A stretch of 64,000 nucleotides of DNA from Massilia rubra (GTDB lineage: Bacteria; Pseudomonadota; Gammaproteobacteria; Burkholderiales; Burkholderiaceae_D). Of the stretch, positions 1 through 13,660 are shown in pieces. Numbering within the stretch: the first letter of the stretch is position 1; each line of letters starts with the position of its first letter. The notes beneath the pieces are model-generated. The model made no database searches, had not been told where the DNA came from, and saw only the letters and a program-made list of their open reading frames with translations. Made by a program: the position numbers and the translations under genes. The stretch is taken from NCBI RefSeq assembly GCF_011682065.1, contig NZ_VUYU01000002.1:124001-188000 (forward strand), read 5' to 3'.

Positions 1-1
1 G

Positions 2-766
2 GTGGCCGCGCTGGCCGCCGGCACGGTGGTGTGCACCACCATCGCCGGCGCCGAATGCATGTTCGAAGCCACCCTGCACGCCGACAGCTACAGCCTGGCG
101 TCGCTGCAGGAACTGCACGGCAAGCGGGGCGCAGCCATGGAGGCGCCAGCGCCGCATGCGCGCCCCTTGCCCGGCCCCGCCGACTTGGCGGCGGCGTCCA
201 TCGTCCTGCCCGAACGGCGCGCCCATGCGCGTGAAAGGACGGCCGGCGGCACGCCGCTCAAGCTGTTCATCCGCCAGCCGTTCACCGAATCGGACGCCGA
301 GCAGCAGCGCCTGATCGGCGACATCATGGCGCTGATCGACAGCGCCAACGGCCTCCCGCATCCGTTCGACTACCTGACCGGCACCCGCGCCGAAAGCGCG
401 GACACCTTCAAGAAGTCGTTCGAGCGCGATTATCACCTGCCGTTCACGCCCAAGAACTTCCGCGACCACCGCCTGGGCCTGCTCGACCATGCCGATGCGG
501 TGGTCAACATCCGGGTCGGCATGAGCGAGAGCAGCGCTTTCGAACTCGGTTACCACATCTTCAAAGGACGCTGCACGCCTGTGCTGTTCCTGGTGTGGAA
601 GCACGCGCCGATCAAGACCACCCTGATCCGCGAGCTGCAGGACCTGTGCGACGTCACCTACCTCGAATTCGAGCATGTGGACGAACTGCGCAGGGGCATT
701 CACGCATTTTTCGGCACCATCCGGCGCGGCACGAGCAACGCCACAATGAATAGTCAGAAGGAGTAA
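2..766 (+). CDS. C-terminal part of a CarB-like carbamoyl-phosphate synthase fused to an NDT-like domain (5' partial)
   Basis: The reading frame is open from the first base, so the gene enters from outside the window. The first ~35 residues match the end of the MGS-like allosteric domain of the complete CarB fusion at 3921-7745. An Ala/Pro-rich linker follows, then an ~160-residue domain with the layout of nucleoside 2-deoxyribosyltransferases: an N-terminal [10 protein letters not shown] strand, a DHAD segment, and [10 protein letters not shown], which aligns with the D-G-(S/T)-A-F-E-(I/L)-G-(F/Y) box holding the nucleophilic Glu of that family. The stop codon overlaps the AAGGAG of the next gene, an MCP that starts 3 bases downstream, so the two are probably translationally coupled. 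The tail (TSNATMNSQKE) differs from the downstream copy. The NDT-like assignment comes from motifs only. Confidence 0.8.
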   Translation: MAALAAGTVVCTTIAGAECMFEATLHADSYSLASLQELHGKRGAAMEAPAPHARPLPGPADLAAASIVLPERRAHARERTAGGTPLKLFIRQPFTESDAEQQRLIGDIMALIDSANGLPHPFDYLTGTRAESADTFKKSFERDYHLPFTPKNFRDHRLGLLDHADAVVNIRVGMSESSAFELGYHIFKGRCTPVLFLVWKHAPIKTTLIRELQDLCDVTYLEFEHVDELRRGIHAFFGTIRRGTSNATMNSQKE

Positions 767-769
767 AAC

Positions 770-2512
770 ATGTTCGCCAACTTGAAAATCAGGACACTCG
801 TCATTGGTGTCCTATGCTTTCTCATCGCGCTGATGGTCACCATCGGCGCCATGGGCATCTACAGCGGCCGCCATGCGGTCGGCCTGGTGCGCGACGTTAC
901 CGTCGAAGACGAGCGCAACACCACCGTGCAAACGTCCATCCGTCTTGAAATGGAACTCAATCGCAGCCAGATCCTGCAGGCGCTCCAGCATAATCCGGTG
1001 CTCTCGTGGGCGCAGCTGCACGACCATCCGCTGACGGTCCACTTCGACCAGATCGACGCGATCGCCGGGCGCACCACCAAGCGCTGGGAAGAATACATCG
1101 CCGCCATCAAGACGCCCGAAGAGAAACGCCTGGCCGAGGAGTGGTACGCCAAGAGCGATGGACTGGGCATCGAGAACGTGCGCGCCGCCGCCGCCTTCAT
1201 CAAGGCCGAGAAGTGGGATGACGCCGAAACGGTCCTGATCAAGAAGATCAACCCGGGCTACCGCATTGGCGACGCCACCCTGGCCAACCTCAAGGAGCTG
1301 GCCGCCAAGCGCGTCAAGGCCGACGATGAGATGGTCAACGCCAGCCTGGCGCGCATCGCCTACGGCATGGTCGGCATCCTGCTGCTCGGCGTGGGACTGG
1401 GCGTAGCGGTCGGCTGGGCGCTGGTGCGCGCCATCTCGGCGCCGCTGCAGGAAGCCATGCGGATCGCCGTGCGCGTCGCCGACGGCGACCTGACCGGGCA
1501 AATCGCCGCGCACGGGAACAATGAAATCGGCGCCTTGCTCGGTGCGATGGACAAGATGAAATCGAACCTGGCGCAGATTGTCTCGGAAGTCCGCAACAGC
1601 ACCGACACCATTTCGAGCGCCTCGAGCGAAATCGCGGCGGGCAATACCGACCTGTCGGACCGCACCAGCTCGCAGGCCAGTTCGCTCGAGCAGACCGCCG
1701 CGTCGATGGAAGAACTCACTTCCACCGTGCGCCAGAACGCCGACAATGCGCGCCAGGCCAATGTGCTGGCCATGTCGGCGTCGGAAGTGGCCACCAAGGG
1801 CGGCCTGGTGGTGGCGCAGGTGGTCGAGACCATGGGTTCGATCAACGCCTCGTCCAAAAAGATCGTCGACATCATCGCCGTCATCGACGGCATCGCCTTC
1901 CAGACCAACATCCTCGCGCTCAACGCGGCGGTGGAAGCGGCGCGCGCCGGCGAACAGGGACGTGGCTTCGCGGTCGTGGCGTCCGAAGTGCGCAACCTGG
2001 CGCAGCGTTCGGCCAGCGCCGCCAAGGAAATCAAGCAGTTGATCGGCGACTCGGTCGATAAGGTCGACAGCGGCGCCAAGCTGGTCGACCAGGCCGGCCT
2101 GACGATGCAGGAAATCGTCACCAGCATCCATCGGGTCACCGACATCATGGGCGAAATCACCACCGCCAGCGCCGAGCAGACCGCCGGCATCGACCAGATC
2201 AACGAAGCGGTCGGGCAGATGGATTCCATCACCCAGCAAAACGTGGCCCTGGTCGAAGAAGCCGCGGCGGCGGCTGGCCTGCTGCAAGAGCAAGCCAGCA
2301 CGCTCACGCAAGTGGTCAGCGTGTTCAAGCTCGATGGCGCGGCCGCGTCGATGGCCGCGGTGCGCCACGCGCCGCAGCGCAAGCTTGCCGCCGTGACGGC
2401 GCGCCCGGCCGGCAAGCCGGCGCCCGCCGTGCGCAAGCTGGCAGCGCCCAAGCCCGCGCCGCACCAGCGCGCCGCCGCCACGGTCGCCGCATCGGACTGG
2501 GAAGAGTTCTGA
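770..2512 (+). CDS. Methyl-accepting chemotaxis protein (copy 1)
   Basis: 580-residue transmembrane chemoreceptor. TM1 covers about residues 8-30. A four-helix-bundle type periplasmic sensor lies at about 31-190, TM2 at about 193-215, then a HAMP domain, and a long cytoplasmic coiled coil with the conserved hairpin tip ([20 protein letters not shown]). An Ala/Pro/Lys-rich flexible tail ends in DWEEF, matching the x-W-x-x-F pentapeptide that tethers CheR/CheB in high-abundance receptors, so it is probably methylated efficiently. The start is fixed by AAGGAG at 758-763. It is a paralogue of the MCP at 7834-9609, with a near-identical signalling domain and a more diverged ligand domain. No che genes are in the window. 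The ligand cannot be inferred. Confidence 0.95.
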   Translation: MFANLKIRTLVIGVLCFLIALMVTIGAMGIYSGRHAVGLVRDVTVEDERNTTVQTSIRLEMELNRSQILQALQHNPVLSWAQLHDHPLTVHFDQIDAIAGRTTKRWEEYIAAIKTPEEKRLAEEWYAKSDGLGIENVRAAAAFIKAEKWDDAETVLIKKINPGYRIGDATLANLKELAAKRVKADDEMVNASLARIAYGMVGILLLGVGLGVAVGWALVRAISAPLQEAMRIAVRVADGDLTGQIAAHGNNEIGALLGAMDKMKSNLAQIVSEVRNSTDTISSASSEIAAGNTDLSDRTSSQASSLEQTAASMEELTSTVRQNADNARQANVLAMSASEVATKGGLVVAQVVETMGSINASSKKIVDIIAVIDGIAFQTNILALNAAVEAARAGEQGRGFAVVASEVRNLAQRSASAAKEIKQLIGDSVDKVDSGAKLVDQAGLTMQEIVTSIHRVTDIMGEITTASAEQTAGIDQINEAVGQMDSITQQNVALVEEAAAAAGLLQEQASTLTQVVSVFKLDGAAASMAAVRHAPQRKLAAVTARPAGKPAPAVRKLAAPKPAPHQRAAATVAASDWEEF

Positions 2513-2534
2513 CGCGCGTGCGCGCGCAACGATC

Positions 2535-2566
2535 GGGCAGGGCGCGGGAGCGCGCCCGCCCGTTTT
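2535..2566 (+). terminator. Rho-independent terminator after MCP copy 1
   Basis: A GC-rich hairpin (GGGC-A-GGGCGCG paired with CGCGCCC-GCCC, 4-base loop) is followed by GTTTTG. It lies 22 bases after the MCP stop and separates the first module from carA. Confidence 0.75.
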
Positions 2567-2773
2567 GTAACAAACTGTCATTGATCCATATCATTGCCGT
2601 TTTCCCTTTCGCTGCTGGCGAACAGACGGCACATACCAAATGTTGGTTTAAGAAGACAAGCGACAAATCTTCGATGTAAGGCTTTATTTCTTTCAGGTAT
2701 CGTGTTTTTCGACAGGCAGCGTGGGCTCCCAACCGCCACGCGCCGTGCCGAATGCACCCTACTGGGAGACAGT

Positions 2774-3920
2774 ATGAAGCACCCGCTCAGCGGCTCGGGC
2801 ACTCGCCCCGGCGCCATTCTCGCACTTGCCGATGGCACGCTATTTCACGGCAGCGCCGTCGGCGCGCCAGGCCGGACCAGCGGCGAAATCATCTTCAACA
2901 CCGCCATGACCGGGTACCAGGAAATCCTGACCGACCCCAGTTACGCGCGCCAGATCGTCACCCTGACCTATCCGCATATCGGCAACACCGGCGTCAACCC
3001 ACACGACTGCGAATCGACGCGCGTGCATGCGGCGGGGCTGGTGATCCGCGACCTGGCGCTGCTGGCATCGAACTTCAGGAGCGGCGCCAGCCTGTCCGAC
3101 TACCTCGCCGCGCACGGCGTGATCGCAATTGCCGGCATCGACACCCGCAAACTGACACGCCTGCTGCGCGACGGCGGCGCCCAGAACGGCGCCATTGTCA
3201 GCGGCGACGACCCGCAGCCGGCGCTGGCACTGGCGCGCGCTTTCGGAGGCCTGGCCGGCGCCGACCTGGCGCGCCTGGTCAGCACCCAAACGGCGTACGA
3301 GTGGGACCAGACGGTGTGGCGGATGGAAACCGGTTTCGGACGCCGGCAAGGGGCGCACCTGCACGTTGCCGCCTTCGACTTCGGGATCAAGTCGAACATC
3401 CTGCGCATGCTCGCCGAGCGCGGATGCAGGATCACCGTTCTGCCCGCGACGACGCCCGCGGCCGAGGTGCTGGCGCTCGCCCCGGACGGGATCTTTTTGT
3501 CGAACGGCCCGGGCGACCCGGCCGCCTGCGACTACGCGATCGAGGCGGCGCGCATCCTGATGGAAAGCCGCATTCCGATGTTCGGCATCTGTCTCGGCCA
3601 CCAGATCATGGCGCTCGCGTGCGGCGCCACGACGGTCAAGATGAAGTTCGGCCATCGCGGCGCCAACCACCCGGTGCAGGACCTGGCCAGCGGCAAGGTG
3701 GCGATCACGTCGCAGAACCACGGTTTCGCGGTCGACGCCGCGACCTTGCCGGCCAATTGCCGGGTCACCCACGTGTCGCTGTTCGACGGCACCTTGCAGG
3801 GTTTCGAGCGCGTCGATACACCAGCGTTTTGCTTCCAGGGCCATCCCGAAGCCTCACCCGGCCCGCACGATACGGCTGGCCTGTTCGACCGGTTCGTGAC
3901 CATGATGGAGGATTGCAAAC

Positions 3921-3928
<8 letters not shown>
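2774..3928 (+). CDS. carA: Carbamoyl-phosphate synthase small (glutaminase) subunit
   Basis: 384 residues, the normal length for CarA. This subunit hydrolyses glutamine and passes ammonia to CarB. The N-terminal CPSase_sm_chain domain (about 1-150, with [16 protein letters not shown]) is followed by a class I glutamine amidotransferase domain. That domain has the nucleophile in GICLGHQ (Cys near residue 273) and the His/Glu pair in [11 protein letters not shown], so it looks catalytically intact. The frame is open further upstream to 2594, but the ATG at 2774 has a GGGAGA Shine-Dalgarno at 2764-2769 and gives the family N-terminus. It overlaps carB by 8 bases, implying coupled translation. 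The setting beside a fused carB and chemoreceptors suggests a paralogous operon rather than the housekeeping carAB, but the window cannot show whether another carAB exists. Confidence 0.95.
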
Positions 3929-7745
<3,817 letters not shown>

Positions 7746-7767
7746 GGCACGCACGCACGCAGGCACG

Positions 7768-7788
7768 CCGGCCGCATGGTGCGGCCGG
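7768..7788 (+). other. Hairpin in the carB-MCP gap
   Basis: CCGGCCGC pairs with GCGGCCGG across a 5-base loop. No T-run follows, so it is not an obvious terminator. It could tune relative expression of carB and the MCP or stabilise the upstream mRNA. Confidence 0.4.
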
Positions 7789-7833
7789 TGCTTCAACGCT
7801 TCCCTTAAGAACAGTAATCCAAGGAGTATTCGA

Positions 7834-9609
7834 ATGTTCGACAACATCAGCATCAAAAGCCTCGTCACCGGGGTTCTCGGCTTCCTGATCGCGCTGCTGG
7901 TGGCGGTTGGCGCCATGGGAATTTTTGGCGCAAGCCATTCGGTCTCCCTGATTCGCGACGTCACGCTTGAAGACTATAAAAACAGCTCGGTGCAGGCGGC
8001 CAGCCGGCTGGAGATGGAACTCAATCGCAGCCAGATCCTGCAGGCGCTCCAGCACAATCCGGTGCTGCCCTCGTCGCAGTTGCACGACCATGCGCTGACC
8101 GTGCATTTCGACCAGATCGAGGCCATCGCCGAACGCGCCACCAAGCGCTGGAAGGAGTACATGGCCGCCATCAAATCGCCTGAAGAAAAGCGCCTGGCCG
8201 AGGAGTGGTTTGCCAAAAGCGAGGGGCTGGGCCTGGAACATATCCGCAGCACGGCGGCCCTGATCAAGGCCGGAAAATGGGACGACGCCGAACATGTGCT
8301 GATCAAGAAAATCAACCCGACCTACCGTGTGGGCGACGCGGCGATGGAGCGCATGAAGGAAGCCATCGCCACGCGCGTGAACAGCGACGAATTGCGCGTC
8401 AAGGAAGAACTCAAGGAAATCGGCTACGCCATGATGGTGGTGTTGTTTGTTGGCGTGGTGCTCGGGCTCGCGGTAGGCTGGGCGCTGCTGCGCGCCATCT
8501 CCGCGCCGCTCGAAGAAGCCATGCAGATCGCGGTGCGCGTGGCCGATGGCGACCTGACCGGAAAAATCGGCAAGCACGGACGCAATGAAATCGGCGCCTT
8601 GCTTGGCGCGCTGGACAAGATGAAAGCCAACCTGGCCAGCATCGTCTCGGAAGTTCGCAGCAGCACCGACACCATTTCGAGCGCCTCGAACGAAATCGCG
8701 GCGGGCAATACCGACCTGTCGGACCGCACCAGCTCGCAGGCCAGTTCGCTCGAGCAGACCGCCGCGTCGATGGAAGAACTCACTTCCACCGTGCGCCAGA
8801 ACGCCGACAATGCGCGCCAGGCCAATGTACTGGCGCTGTCGGCGTCGGAAGTGGCCACCAAGGGCGGCGTGGTGGTGGCGCAGGTGGTCGAGACCATGGG
8901 TTCGATCAACGCCTCGTCCAAAAAGATCGTCGACATTATCGCCGTCATCGACGGCATCGCCTTCCAGACCAACATCCTCGCGCTCAACGCGGCGGTGGAA
9001 GCGGCGCGCGCCGGCGAACAGGGACGTGGCTTTGCGGTAGTGGCGTCCGAAGTGCGCAACCTGGCGCAGCGTTCGGCCGGCGCCGCCAAGGAAATCAAGC
9101 AGTTGATCGGCGACTCGGTCGATAAAGTCGACAGCGGCGCCAAGCTGGTCGACCAGGCTGGCGTGACGATGCAGGAAATCGTCACCAGCATCGCCCGCGT
9201 GACCGACATCATGGGCGAAATCACCACCGCCAGCGCCGAGCAGACCGCCGGCATCGACCAGATCAACGAAGCGGTCGGGCAGATGGATTCGATCACCCAG
9301 CAAAACGTGGGCCTGGTCGAGGAAGCGGCGGCGGCGGCCGGCCTGCTGCGCGAGCAGGCCGGCGCGCTGACGCAGGTGGTCAGCGTGTTCAAGGTCGATG
9401 GTGCGCCGGCGCGCACGCCGCAGGAGGTGCGCAAGGCGCCTGCGCGCAAACCCGCGTCGGCGGCCCCGCGCCTGGCGGGCAAAGCGCAAGCGGCGGCGCC
9501 CAGGGCCGCCGCACAGAATGCGGGCGCACCCAAGGCGGCCGCACCCAAGGCGTCCGCCGCGAGGCGCCCCGCCAGCACCGCCGTCGAAGCCGATTGGGAA
9601 GAGTTTTAA
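7834..9609 (+). CDS. Methyl-accepting chemotaxis protein (copy 2)
   Basis: 591 residues with the same architecture as the MCP at 770-2512: TM1 near residues 8-30, a four-helix-bundle sensor, TM2 near 195-217, HAMP, the methylation and signalling coiled coil, and an Ala/Pro/Lys-rich tail ending in DWEEF (CheR/CheB-binding pentapeptide). The start at ATG 7834 is chosen because AAGGAG lies at 7821-7826; the open frame upstream is unrelated coding. Of its DNA, 138 bases (8691-8828) are identical to 1627-1764 of copy 1, whereas the periplasmic domains differ more. That fits duplication followed by divergence of ligand sensing, or gene conversion of the signalling part. Confidence 0.95.
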   Translation: MFDNISIKSLVTGVLGFLIALLVAVGAMGIFGASHSVSLIRDVTLEDYKNSSVQAASRLEMELNRSQILQALQHNPVLPSSQLHDHALTVHFDQIEAIAERATKRWKEYMAAIKSPEEKRLAEEWFAKSEGLGLEHIRSTAALIKAGKWDDAEHVLIKKINPTYRVGDAAMERMKEAIATRVNSDELRVKEELKEIGYAMMVVLFVGVVLGLAVGWALLRAISAPLEEAMQIAVRVADGDLTGKIGKHGRNEIGALLGALDKMKANLASIVSEVRSSTDTISSASNEIAAGNTDLSDRTSSQASSLEQTAASMEELTSTVRQNADNARQANVLALSASEVATKGGVVVAQVVETMGSINASSKKIVDIIAVIDGIAFQTNILALNAAVEAARAGEQGRGFAVVASEVRNLAQRSAGAAKEIKQLIGDSVDKVDSGAKLVDQAGVTMQEIVTSIARVTDIMGEITTASAEQTAGIDQINEAVGQMDSITQQNVGLVEEAAAAAGLLREQAGALTQVVSVFKVDGAPARTPQEVRKAPARKPASAAPRLAGKAQAAAPRAAAQNAGAPKAAAPKASAARRPASTAVEADWEEF

Positions 9610-9620
9610 GTCAGGTAGAG

Positions 9621-9652
9621 CGCCCGCGGCGCCGGGCCGCGGGCGTGTATTT
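9621..9652. terminator. Hairpin between MCP copy 2 and thyA
   Basis: A perfect 9-bp stem (CGCCCGCGG with CCGCGGGCG) and 7-base loop lie between convergent genes. The following tract is only moderately T-rich (TGTATTTAT), so termination efficiency is uncertain. Confidence 0.55.
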
Positions 9653-9663
9653 ATACCGCGACC

Positions 9664-10458
9664 TTACACCGCGACCGGCGCCTTGATGTGCGGGTGCGAC
9701 TGGTAGCCCTCGACCTCGAAGTCCTCGAATTTGTAGTCGAACAGCGAGTCGGGTTTGCGCTTGATGAGCAGGCGCGGGAGCGCGAACGGCTCGCGCGCAA
9801 GCTGCAGGTCGACCTGCTCCATGTGGTTCGAATACAGGTGGCAGTCGCCGCCGGTCCAGACGAAGTCGCCCACTTCCAGGCCGGCCTGCTGGGCCATCAT
9901 GTGGGTCAGGATCGCATACGAGGCGATATTGAATGGCACGCCCAGGAAAATGTCGGCGCTGCGCTGGTACAGCTGGCAGGACAGCTTGCCGTCGGCCACA
10001 TAGAACTGGAACAGCGCGTGGCACGGGGGCAGCTTCATGTTCGGGATATCGGCCACGTTCCAGGCCGAGACGATCATGCGGCGCGAGTCGGGATTATTCC
10101 TGATCTGCTCCATCACCTGCGAGATCTGGTCGATATGGGCGCCGCCCGGCGTTGGCCAACTGCGCCACTGGTAGCCGTAGATCGGACCGAGGTCGCCATT
10201 GGCGTCGGCCCAGTCATCCCAGATACTGACGCCGTTGTCCTTGAGGTAGCCGATATTGGTGGAGCCGGCCAGGAACCAGATCAATTCATGGATGATGGAC
10301 TTGAGATGGACTTTCTTGGTGGTCACCAGCGGGAAACCATCTTGCAGGTTGAAGCGCATCTGATGGCCGAAGACGGAGCGCGTACCGGTGCCGGTGCGGT
10401 CGGTTTTTTCGGTGCCATGGTCTTTCACATGGCGCATGAAGTCGAGGTATTGGCGCAT
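9664..10458 (-). CDS. thyA: Thymidylate synthase
   Basis: 264 residues, the same length as E. coli ThyA. It methylates dUMP to dTMP with methylenetetrahydrofolate in the cytosol. Visible family features are the N-terminal [12 protein letters not shown] loop, the active-site Cys in [29 protein letters not shown] and the C-terminal [10 protein letters not shown]. It lies just downstream of the threonine-aldolase-like gene on the same strand (21-base gap) and may share its transcript. The aldolase yields glycine, which feeds one-carbon units into folate, so the pairing is metabolically plausible, but that link is inference. Confidence 0.98.
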   Translation of the reverse strand: MRQYLDFMRHVKDHGTEKTDRTGTGTRSVFGHQMRFNLQDGFPLVTTKKVHLKSIIHELIWFLAGSTNIGYLKDNGVSIWDDWADANGDLGPIYGYQWRSWPTPGGAHIDQISQVMEQIRNNPDSRRMIVSAWNVADIPNMKLPPCHALFQFYVADGKLSCQLYQRSADIFLGVPFNIASYAILTHMMAQQAGLEVGDFVWTGGDCHLYSNHMEQVDLQLAREPFALPRLLIKRKPDSLFDYKFEDFEVEGYQSHPHIKAPVAV

Positions 10459-10479
10459 GGCTAAATCGCTGATTATACC

Positions 10480-11568
10480 TCACGGTCCGGCCATGGCCCG
10501 GGCCAGCAGTTCGACGCTGTCGCGCACGCGCTGGTCGGGCAGGGCGGCGAGGTTCTCGCCGACGTACAGTTCGACCACGCAGGTGTCGCCCAGCGCGCCG
10601 TGGGCGGCGCGGCCGAACAGCCATATCTTGTGCTCGTGCGCGATGCGGTCGCGGATCGCCAAAGCGCGCTCGCGCGCGACCGGCAGGTGCAGGTGCAGCA
10701 TGTTCGCCTGCGGGCGCGCCGGATTGACGCGGATCGCCGGAAAGTCGCGCAGCACCTCATAGAGCCACTCGGTGCGGCGGAAGTAATGCGGCATGGCGGC
10801 CAGGCGCGCGTCGAACTGCATCGCCGCCGCCACCACGTAGGGCGAGCGGTGAATCACATTGCCGCCTTCGCGGCGGAACCACTCGGCGGCGCGTTCGACG
10901 AACGCGCGGCGCCCGGCCAGCATGGCGCCACCGAGCCCGCCGATGCCCTTGTACAGCGACACATATACCGAATCGAAGCCGGCGGCGATCTCGCGCAGCG
11001 GGCGCTTGTAGCCGGCGGCCGCTTCCCACAGGCGCGCGCCATCCATGTGCAGGTGCGCGTTGCGGGTGCGGCAGTGGGCCTTGATCGCTTCGAGTTCCTC
11101 CCACGGCGGGTTTTGTCCGCCGATTTCGCGCATGGGAATTTCGATGGCGACGGCGCCGAGTTTATCGGGAATGGCGCGCAAGTCGTCGCTCGACCAGGGG
11201 CGGTGCCGGTCGCCCGCCTGCAGCGCGTGGAAGTGGCCGAGCAACTGGTAGTTCGATTTTTCGTGGACGATGATGTGCGACGTCGGATGGAGTGCCACAA
11301 GGGTGCTGGCGCGGTCCTCGCAGGCCAGGCGCAGCGCGGTCACCTGGGCCATGGTGCCGCTGATGCAGAACACGGCCGCCTCGAAGCCGAGCAAGTCGGC
11401 GATTTTCTGCTCGAACTCCTCGATCAGGGCGCCGTTGCCGTAGACGTCATGGGCGACGCGATTATCTTCGCACCACGCGGCCATGGCGGCGAACATCTGC
11501 GCCGGCGTGCGCGCCCGATGGCCCGGCAGCACCGTATGACACTGTTGAAACAACTCGGCATCCGTCAC
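10480..11568 (-). CDS. Threonine aldolase family PLP enzyme
   Basis: 362-residue fold-type I PLP enzyme of the beta-eliminating lyase / L-threonine aldolase family, which cleaves beta-hydroxy amino acids to glycine and an aldehyde. The PLP lysine is in SLYKGIGGLGGAML, the PLP-binding Asp in HLHMDGARLWEA, and VYGNGALIEEFEQKIADLLG is an aldolase-like N-terminal segment. The start is set to GTG 11568 because AAGGAG lies 6 bases upstream (11575-11580); a TTG at 11586 is also in frame but would include that Shine-Dalgarno. Substrate stereochemistry is not predictable from sequence. Confidence 0.85.
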   Translation of the reverse strand: MTDAELFQQCHTVLPGHRARTPAQMFAAMAAWCEDNRVAHDVYGNGALIEEFEQKIADLLGFEAAVFCISGTMAQVTALRLACEDRASTLVALHPTSHIIVHEKSNYQLLGHFHALQAGDRHRPWSSDDLRAIPDKLGAVAIEIPMREIGGQNPPWEELEAIKAHCRTRNAHLHMDGARLWEAAAGYKRPLREIAAGFDSVYVSLYKGIGGLGGAMLAGRRAFVERAAEWFRREGGNVIHRSPYVVAAAMQFDARLAAMPHYFRRTEWLYEVLRDFPAIRVNPARPQANMLHLHLPVARERALAIRDRIAHEHKIWLFGRAAHGALGDTCVVELYVGENLAALPDQRVRDSVELLARAMAGP

Positions 11569-11595
11569 CACGATCTCCTTGAGCAACTATCTCCC

Positions 11596-11776
11596 AACCG
11601 GGGTCTGACCTCTGATTCGAAACATTGTTAAACCGGTAGCCGGCAGCGCGCTGCGATGCCCGACATGCCGCCTCAATGCGTCGACTTGGTTGGTGCTATC
11701 GTCGCAAAACCCGGGTCTGTCCCCGGTTTTGCAACAAAAATGTTAAAAGTTTCGAATCAGAGGTCAGACCCCGGTT
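11596..11776. repeat. 181-bp element with 28-bp perfect terminal inverted repeats
   Basis: Bases 11596-11623 (starting AACCGGGGTCTGACCTCTGA) and 11749-11776 are exact reverse complements. The interior carries another imperfect palindrome at 11705-11731 (CAAAACCCGGG / CCCCGGTTTTG, sharing the GGTCTG core) and no gene. It fills the gap between two minus-strand genes and touches both. It looks like a non-autonomous mobile element or REPIN-like pair. No clear target-site duplication is visible. Confidence 0.8.
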
Positions 11777-11783
11777 TGGGGGT

Positions 11784-13634
11784 TCAGGCCGCTTCGTGGG
11801 CGATGTGGATGTTGTGGAACTGCAGGGCGGCGAGGTTGGCGTAGATGCCGCCCAGCGCGACCAGCGAGGCGTGCGTGCCGGTTTCGACGATCCGGCCGTC
11901 TTCCATCACGATGATGCGGTCGGCCCGCTGCACCGTCGCCAGCCGGTGCGCGATGATGACCGTGGTGCGCCCGACCATCGCCGCTTCCAGCGCACTTTGC
12001 ACCAGCCGCTCCGATTCGGCGTCCAGCGCGCTGGTCGCTTCGTCGAGCAGCAGCAGCGGCGGGTTTTTCAGCAGCGCGCGCGCAATCGCGATCCGTTGCC
12101 GCTGCCCGCCCGAGAGCCGTACCCCGCGCTCGCCCAGGAACGATTTGTACCCCTGCGGCAGGCGTTCGATGAATTCGTGGGCGGCCGCCATGCGCGCGGC
12201 GGCGATCACTTCGGCGTCGCTGGCGCCGGCGCGCCCGTAACGGATGTTTTCCATGGCGTCGGCCGAGAAAATCACCGTGTCTTGCGGGACGATGCCGATG
12301 GCGTCGCGCAGGGTGTGCAGGTCGAGCCGCTTGATGTCGACGCCATCCAAGGTGATGGTGCCGCTTTGCGGGTCGTAAAAGCGCAGGAACAGCTGGAACA
12401 GGGTGGTCTTGCCAGCCCCCGAGGGGCCGACCACGGCCACCGTTTCGCCAGGCGCGATCGACAGTGTCAGGTGCCCCAGCGCCGCCGTCTCAAGCCGCGA
12501 TGGGTACGAGAAGGTGACGTCGTTTAAGGCCAGCGCGGCCCCGGTGGCGGTGCGCGCGGGCAGGGCGACCGGCTTGGCCGGGTTCTGGATCGACGATTGC
12601 ACCGACAGCAGTTCGAGCAGGCGTTCGGTGGCGCCGGCGGCGCGCTGCGCTTCGCCCATCACTTCCGACAGCGCGCCGATCGAGCCGGCCACGATCGAGG
12701 CGTACAAAATGAACTGGCCAAGGTCGCCGCCGGTCATGGTCCCTTCCAATACGGCGTGCGCGCCCAGCCACAGCACGAACACGATGGTGCCGAACACCAG
12801 CACGATGGCGAGCATCGTCAGCAGCGCGCGCGCGCGGATGCGCCGCATGGCGGTCGCAAAGGCGCCTTCGACCGACTTGCCGAAGCGCGCCGATTCGATT
12901 TTTTCGTGCGTGAAGGCTTGCACGGTCGGCATGGCGTTGAGGATTTCGCCGGCCATGGCGGAGGCGTCGGCGATGCGGTCTTGCGAGTCGCGCGAGAGCT
13001 TGCGCACGCGCCGCCCGAACAGCACGATCGGCACGATCACCGCCACCAGCAGCGCCAGGATGATGGAGGAGAGCTTGACGCTGGTGACGAACAGCATCAC
13101 CAGGCCGCCCAAGAACAGCAGCACGTTACGCAGTGCCATCGAGATGCTGGTGCCGACCACCGCCTGGATCAGGGTGGTGTCGGTGGTGATGCGCGAGAGG
13201 ACTTCGCCGGTTTGCGTGGTTTCGAAAAACTCGGGGCTCTGGTCCACCACGTGCTGGTAGACGGCGCTGCGGATGTCGGCGGTGACCCGCTCGCCCAGCC
13301 AGCTGACGGTGAAAAAGCGCGCGGCGGTGGCCACGGCCAGCAGCGAGGCGACGCCGAACAGGGCGAGAAAGGTGGCGTCGACATGGCGGATGCTCCTGGC
13401 CCCGGCCGAGGCGCCGAAACCGAGGTCGATCATCTGCTTGAAGGCGGCCGGAATCGCCAGCGTGGCGCCGGCGGCGACCACCAGCGCGATGCCGGCCATC
13501 AGGAACTGGCGGCGGTACGGCCGCAGGAACGGGAACAGGCCCTTGAACGCGGCGAGACTTCCTTTGCGGTTGGTGTCGGACGCGTTGGTGCTGGAACTGC
13601 TGCTTGGGGCGCTGCTGGTGGAGCTGTTGGTCAT
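11784..13634 (-). CDS. MsbA/BmrA-type ABC exporter (fused membrane and ATPase domains)
   Basis: 616-residue half-transporter that should work as a homodimer exporting lipids or drugs across the inner membrane. A Ser/Thr/Asn-rich N-terminus (1-25) precedes a six-helix type I exporter domain (about 38-330), then the nucleotide-binding domain with Walker A GPSGAGKTT (near 405), signature LSGGQRQRIAIARALL (near 505), Walker B LLLLDEATSALD and the H-loop IIAHRLATV. It is the last gene of a long minus-strand series and lies 26 bases after the AttH-like gene. The substrate is unknown. It is not the obvious ATPase partner of the neighbouring FtsX-type permease, because its ATPase is fused to its own membrane domain. 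Confidence 0.93.
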   Translation of the reverse strand: MTNSSTSSAPSSSSSTNASDTNRKGSLAAFKGLFPFLRPYRRQFLMAGIALVVAAGATLAIPAAFKQMIDLGFGASAGARSIRHVDATFLALFGVASLLAVATAARFFTVSWLGERVTADIRSAVYQHVVDQSPEFFETTQTGEVLSRITTDTTLIQAVVGTSISMALRNVLLFLGGLVMLFVTSVKLSSIILALLVAVIVPIVLFGRRVRKLSRDSQDRIADASAMAGEILNAMPTVQAFTHEKIESARFGKSVEGAFATAMRRIRARALLTMLAIVLVFGTIVFVLWLGAHAVLEGTMTGGDLGQFILYASIVAGSIGALSEVMGEAQRAAGATERLLELLSVQSSIQNPAKPVALPARTATGAALALNDVTFSYPSRLETAALGHLTLSIAPGETVAVVGPSGAGKTTLFQLFLRFYDPQSGTITLDGVDIKRLDLHTLRDAIGIVPQDTVIFSADAMENIRYGRAGASDAEVIAAARMAAAHEFIERLPQGYKSFLGERGVRLSGGQRQRIAIARALLKNPPLLLLDEATSALDAESERLVQSALEAAMVGRTTVIIAHRLATVQRADRIIVMEDGRIVETGTHASLVALGGIYANLAALQFHNIHIAHEAA

Positions 13635-13660
13635 TGTGTCAGTGCTTCAGTGTTCGTTTT

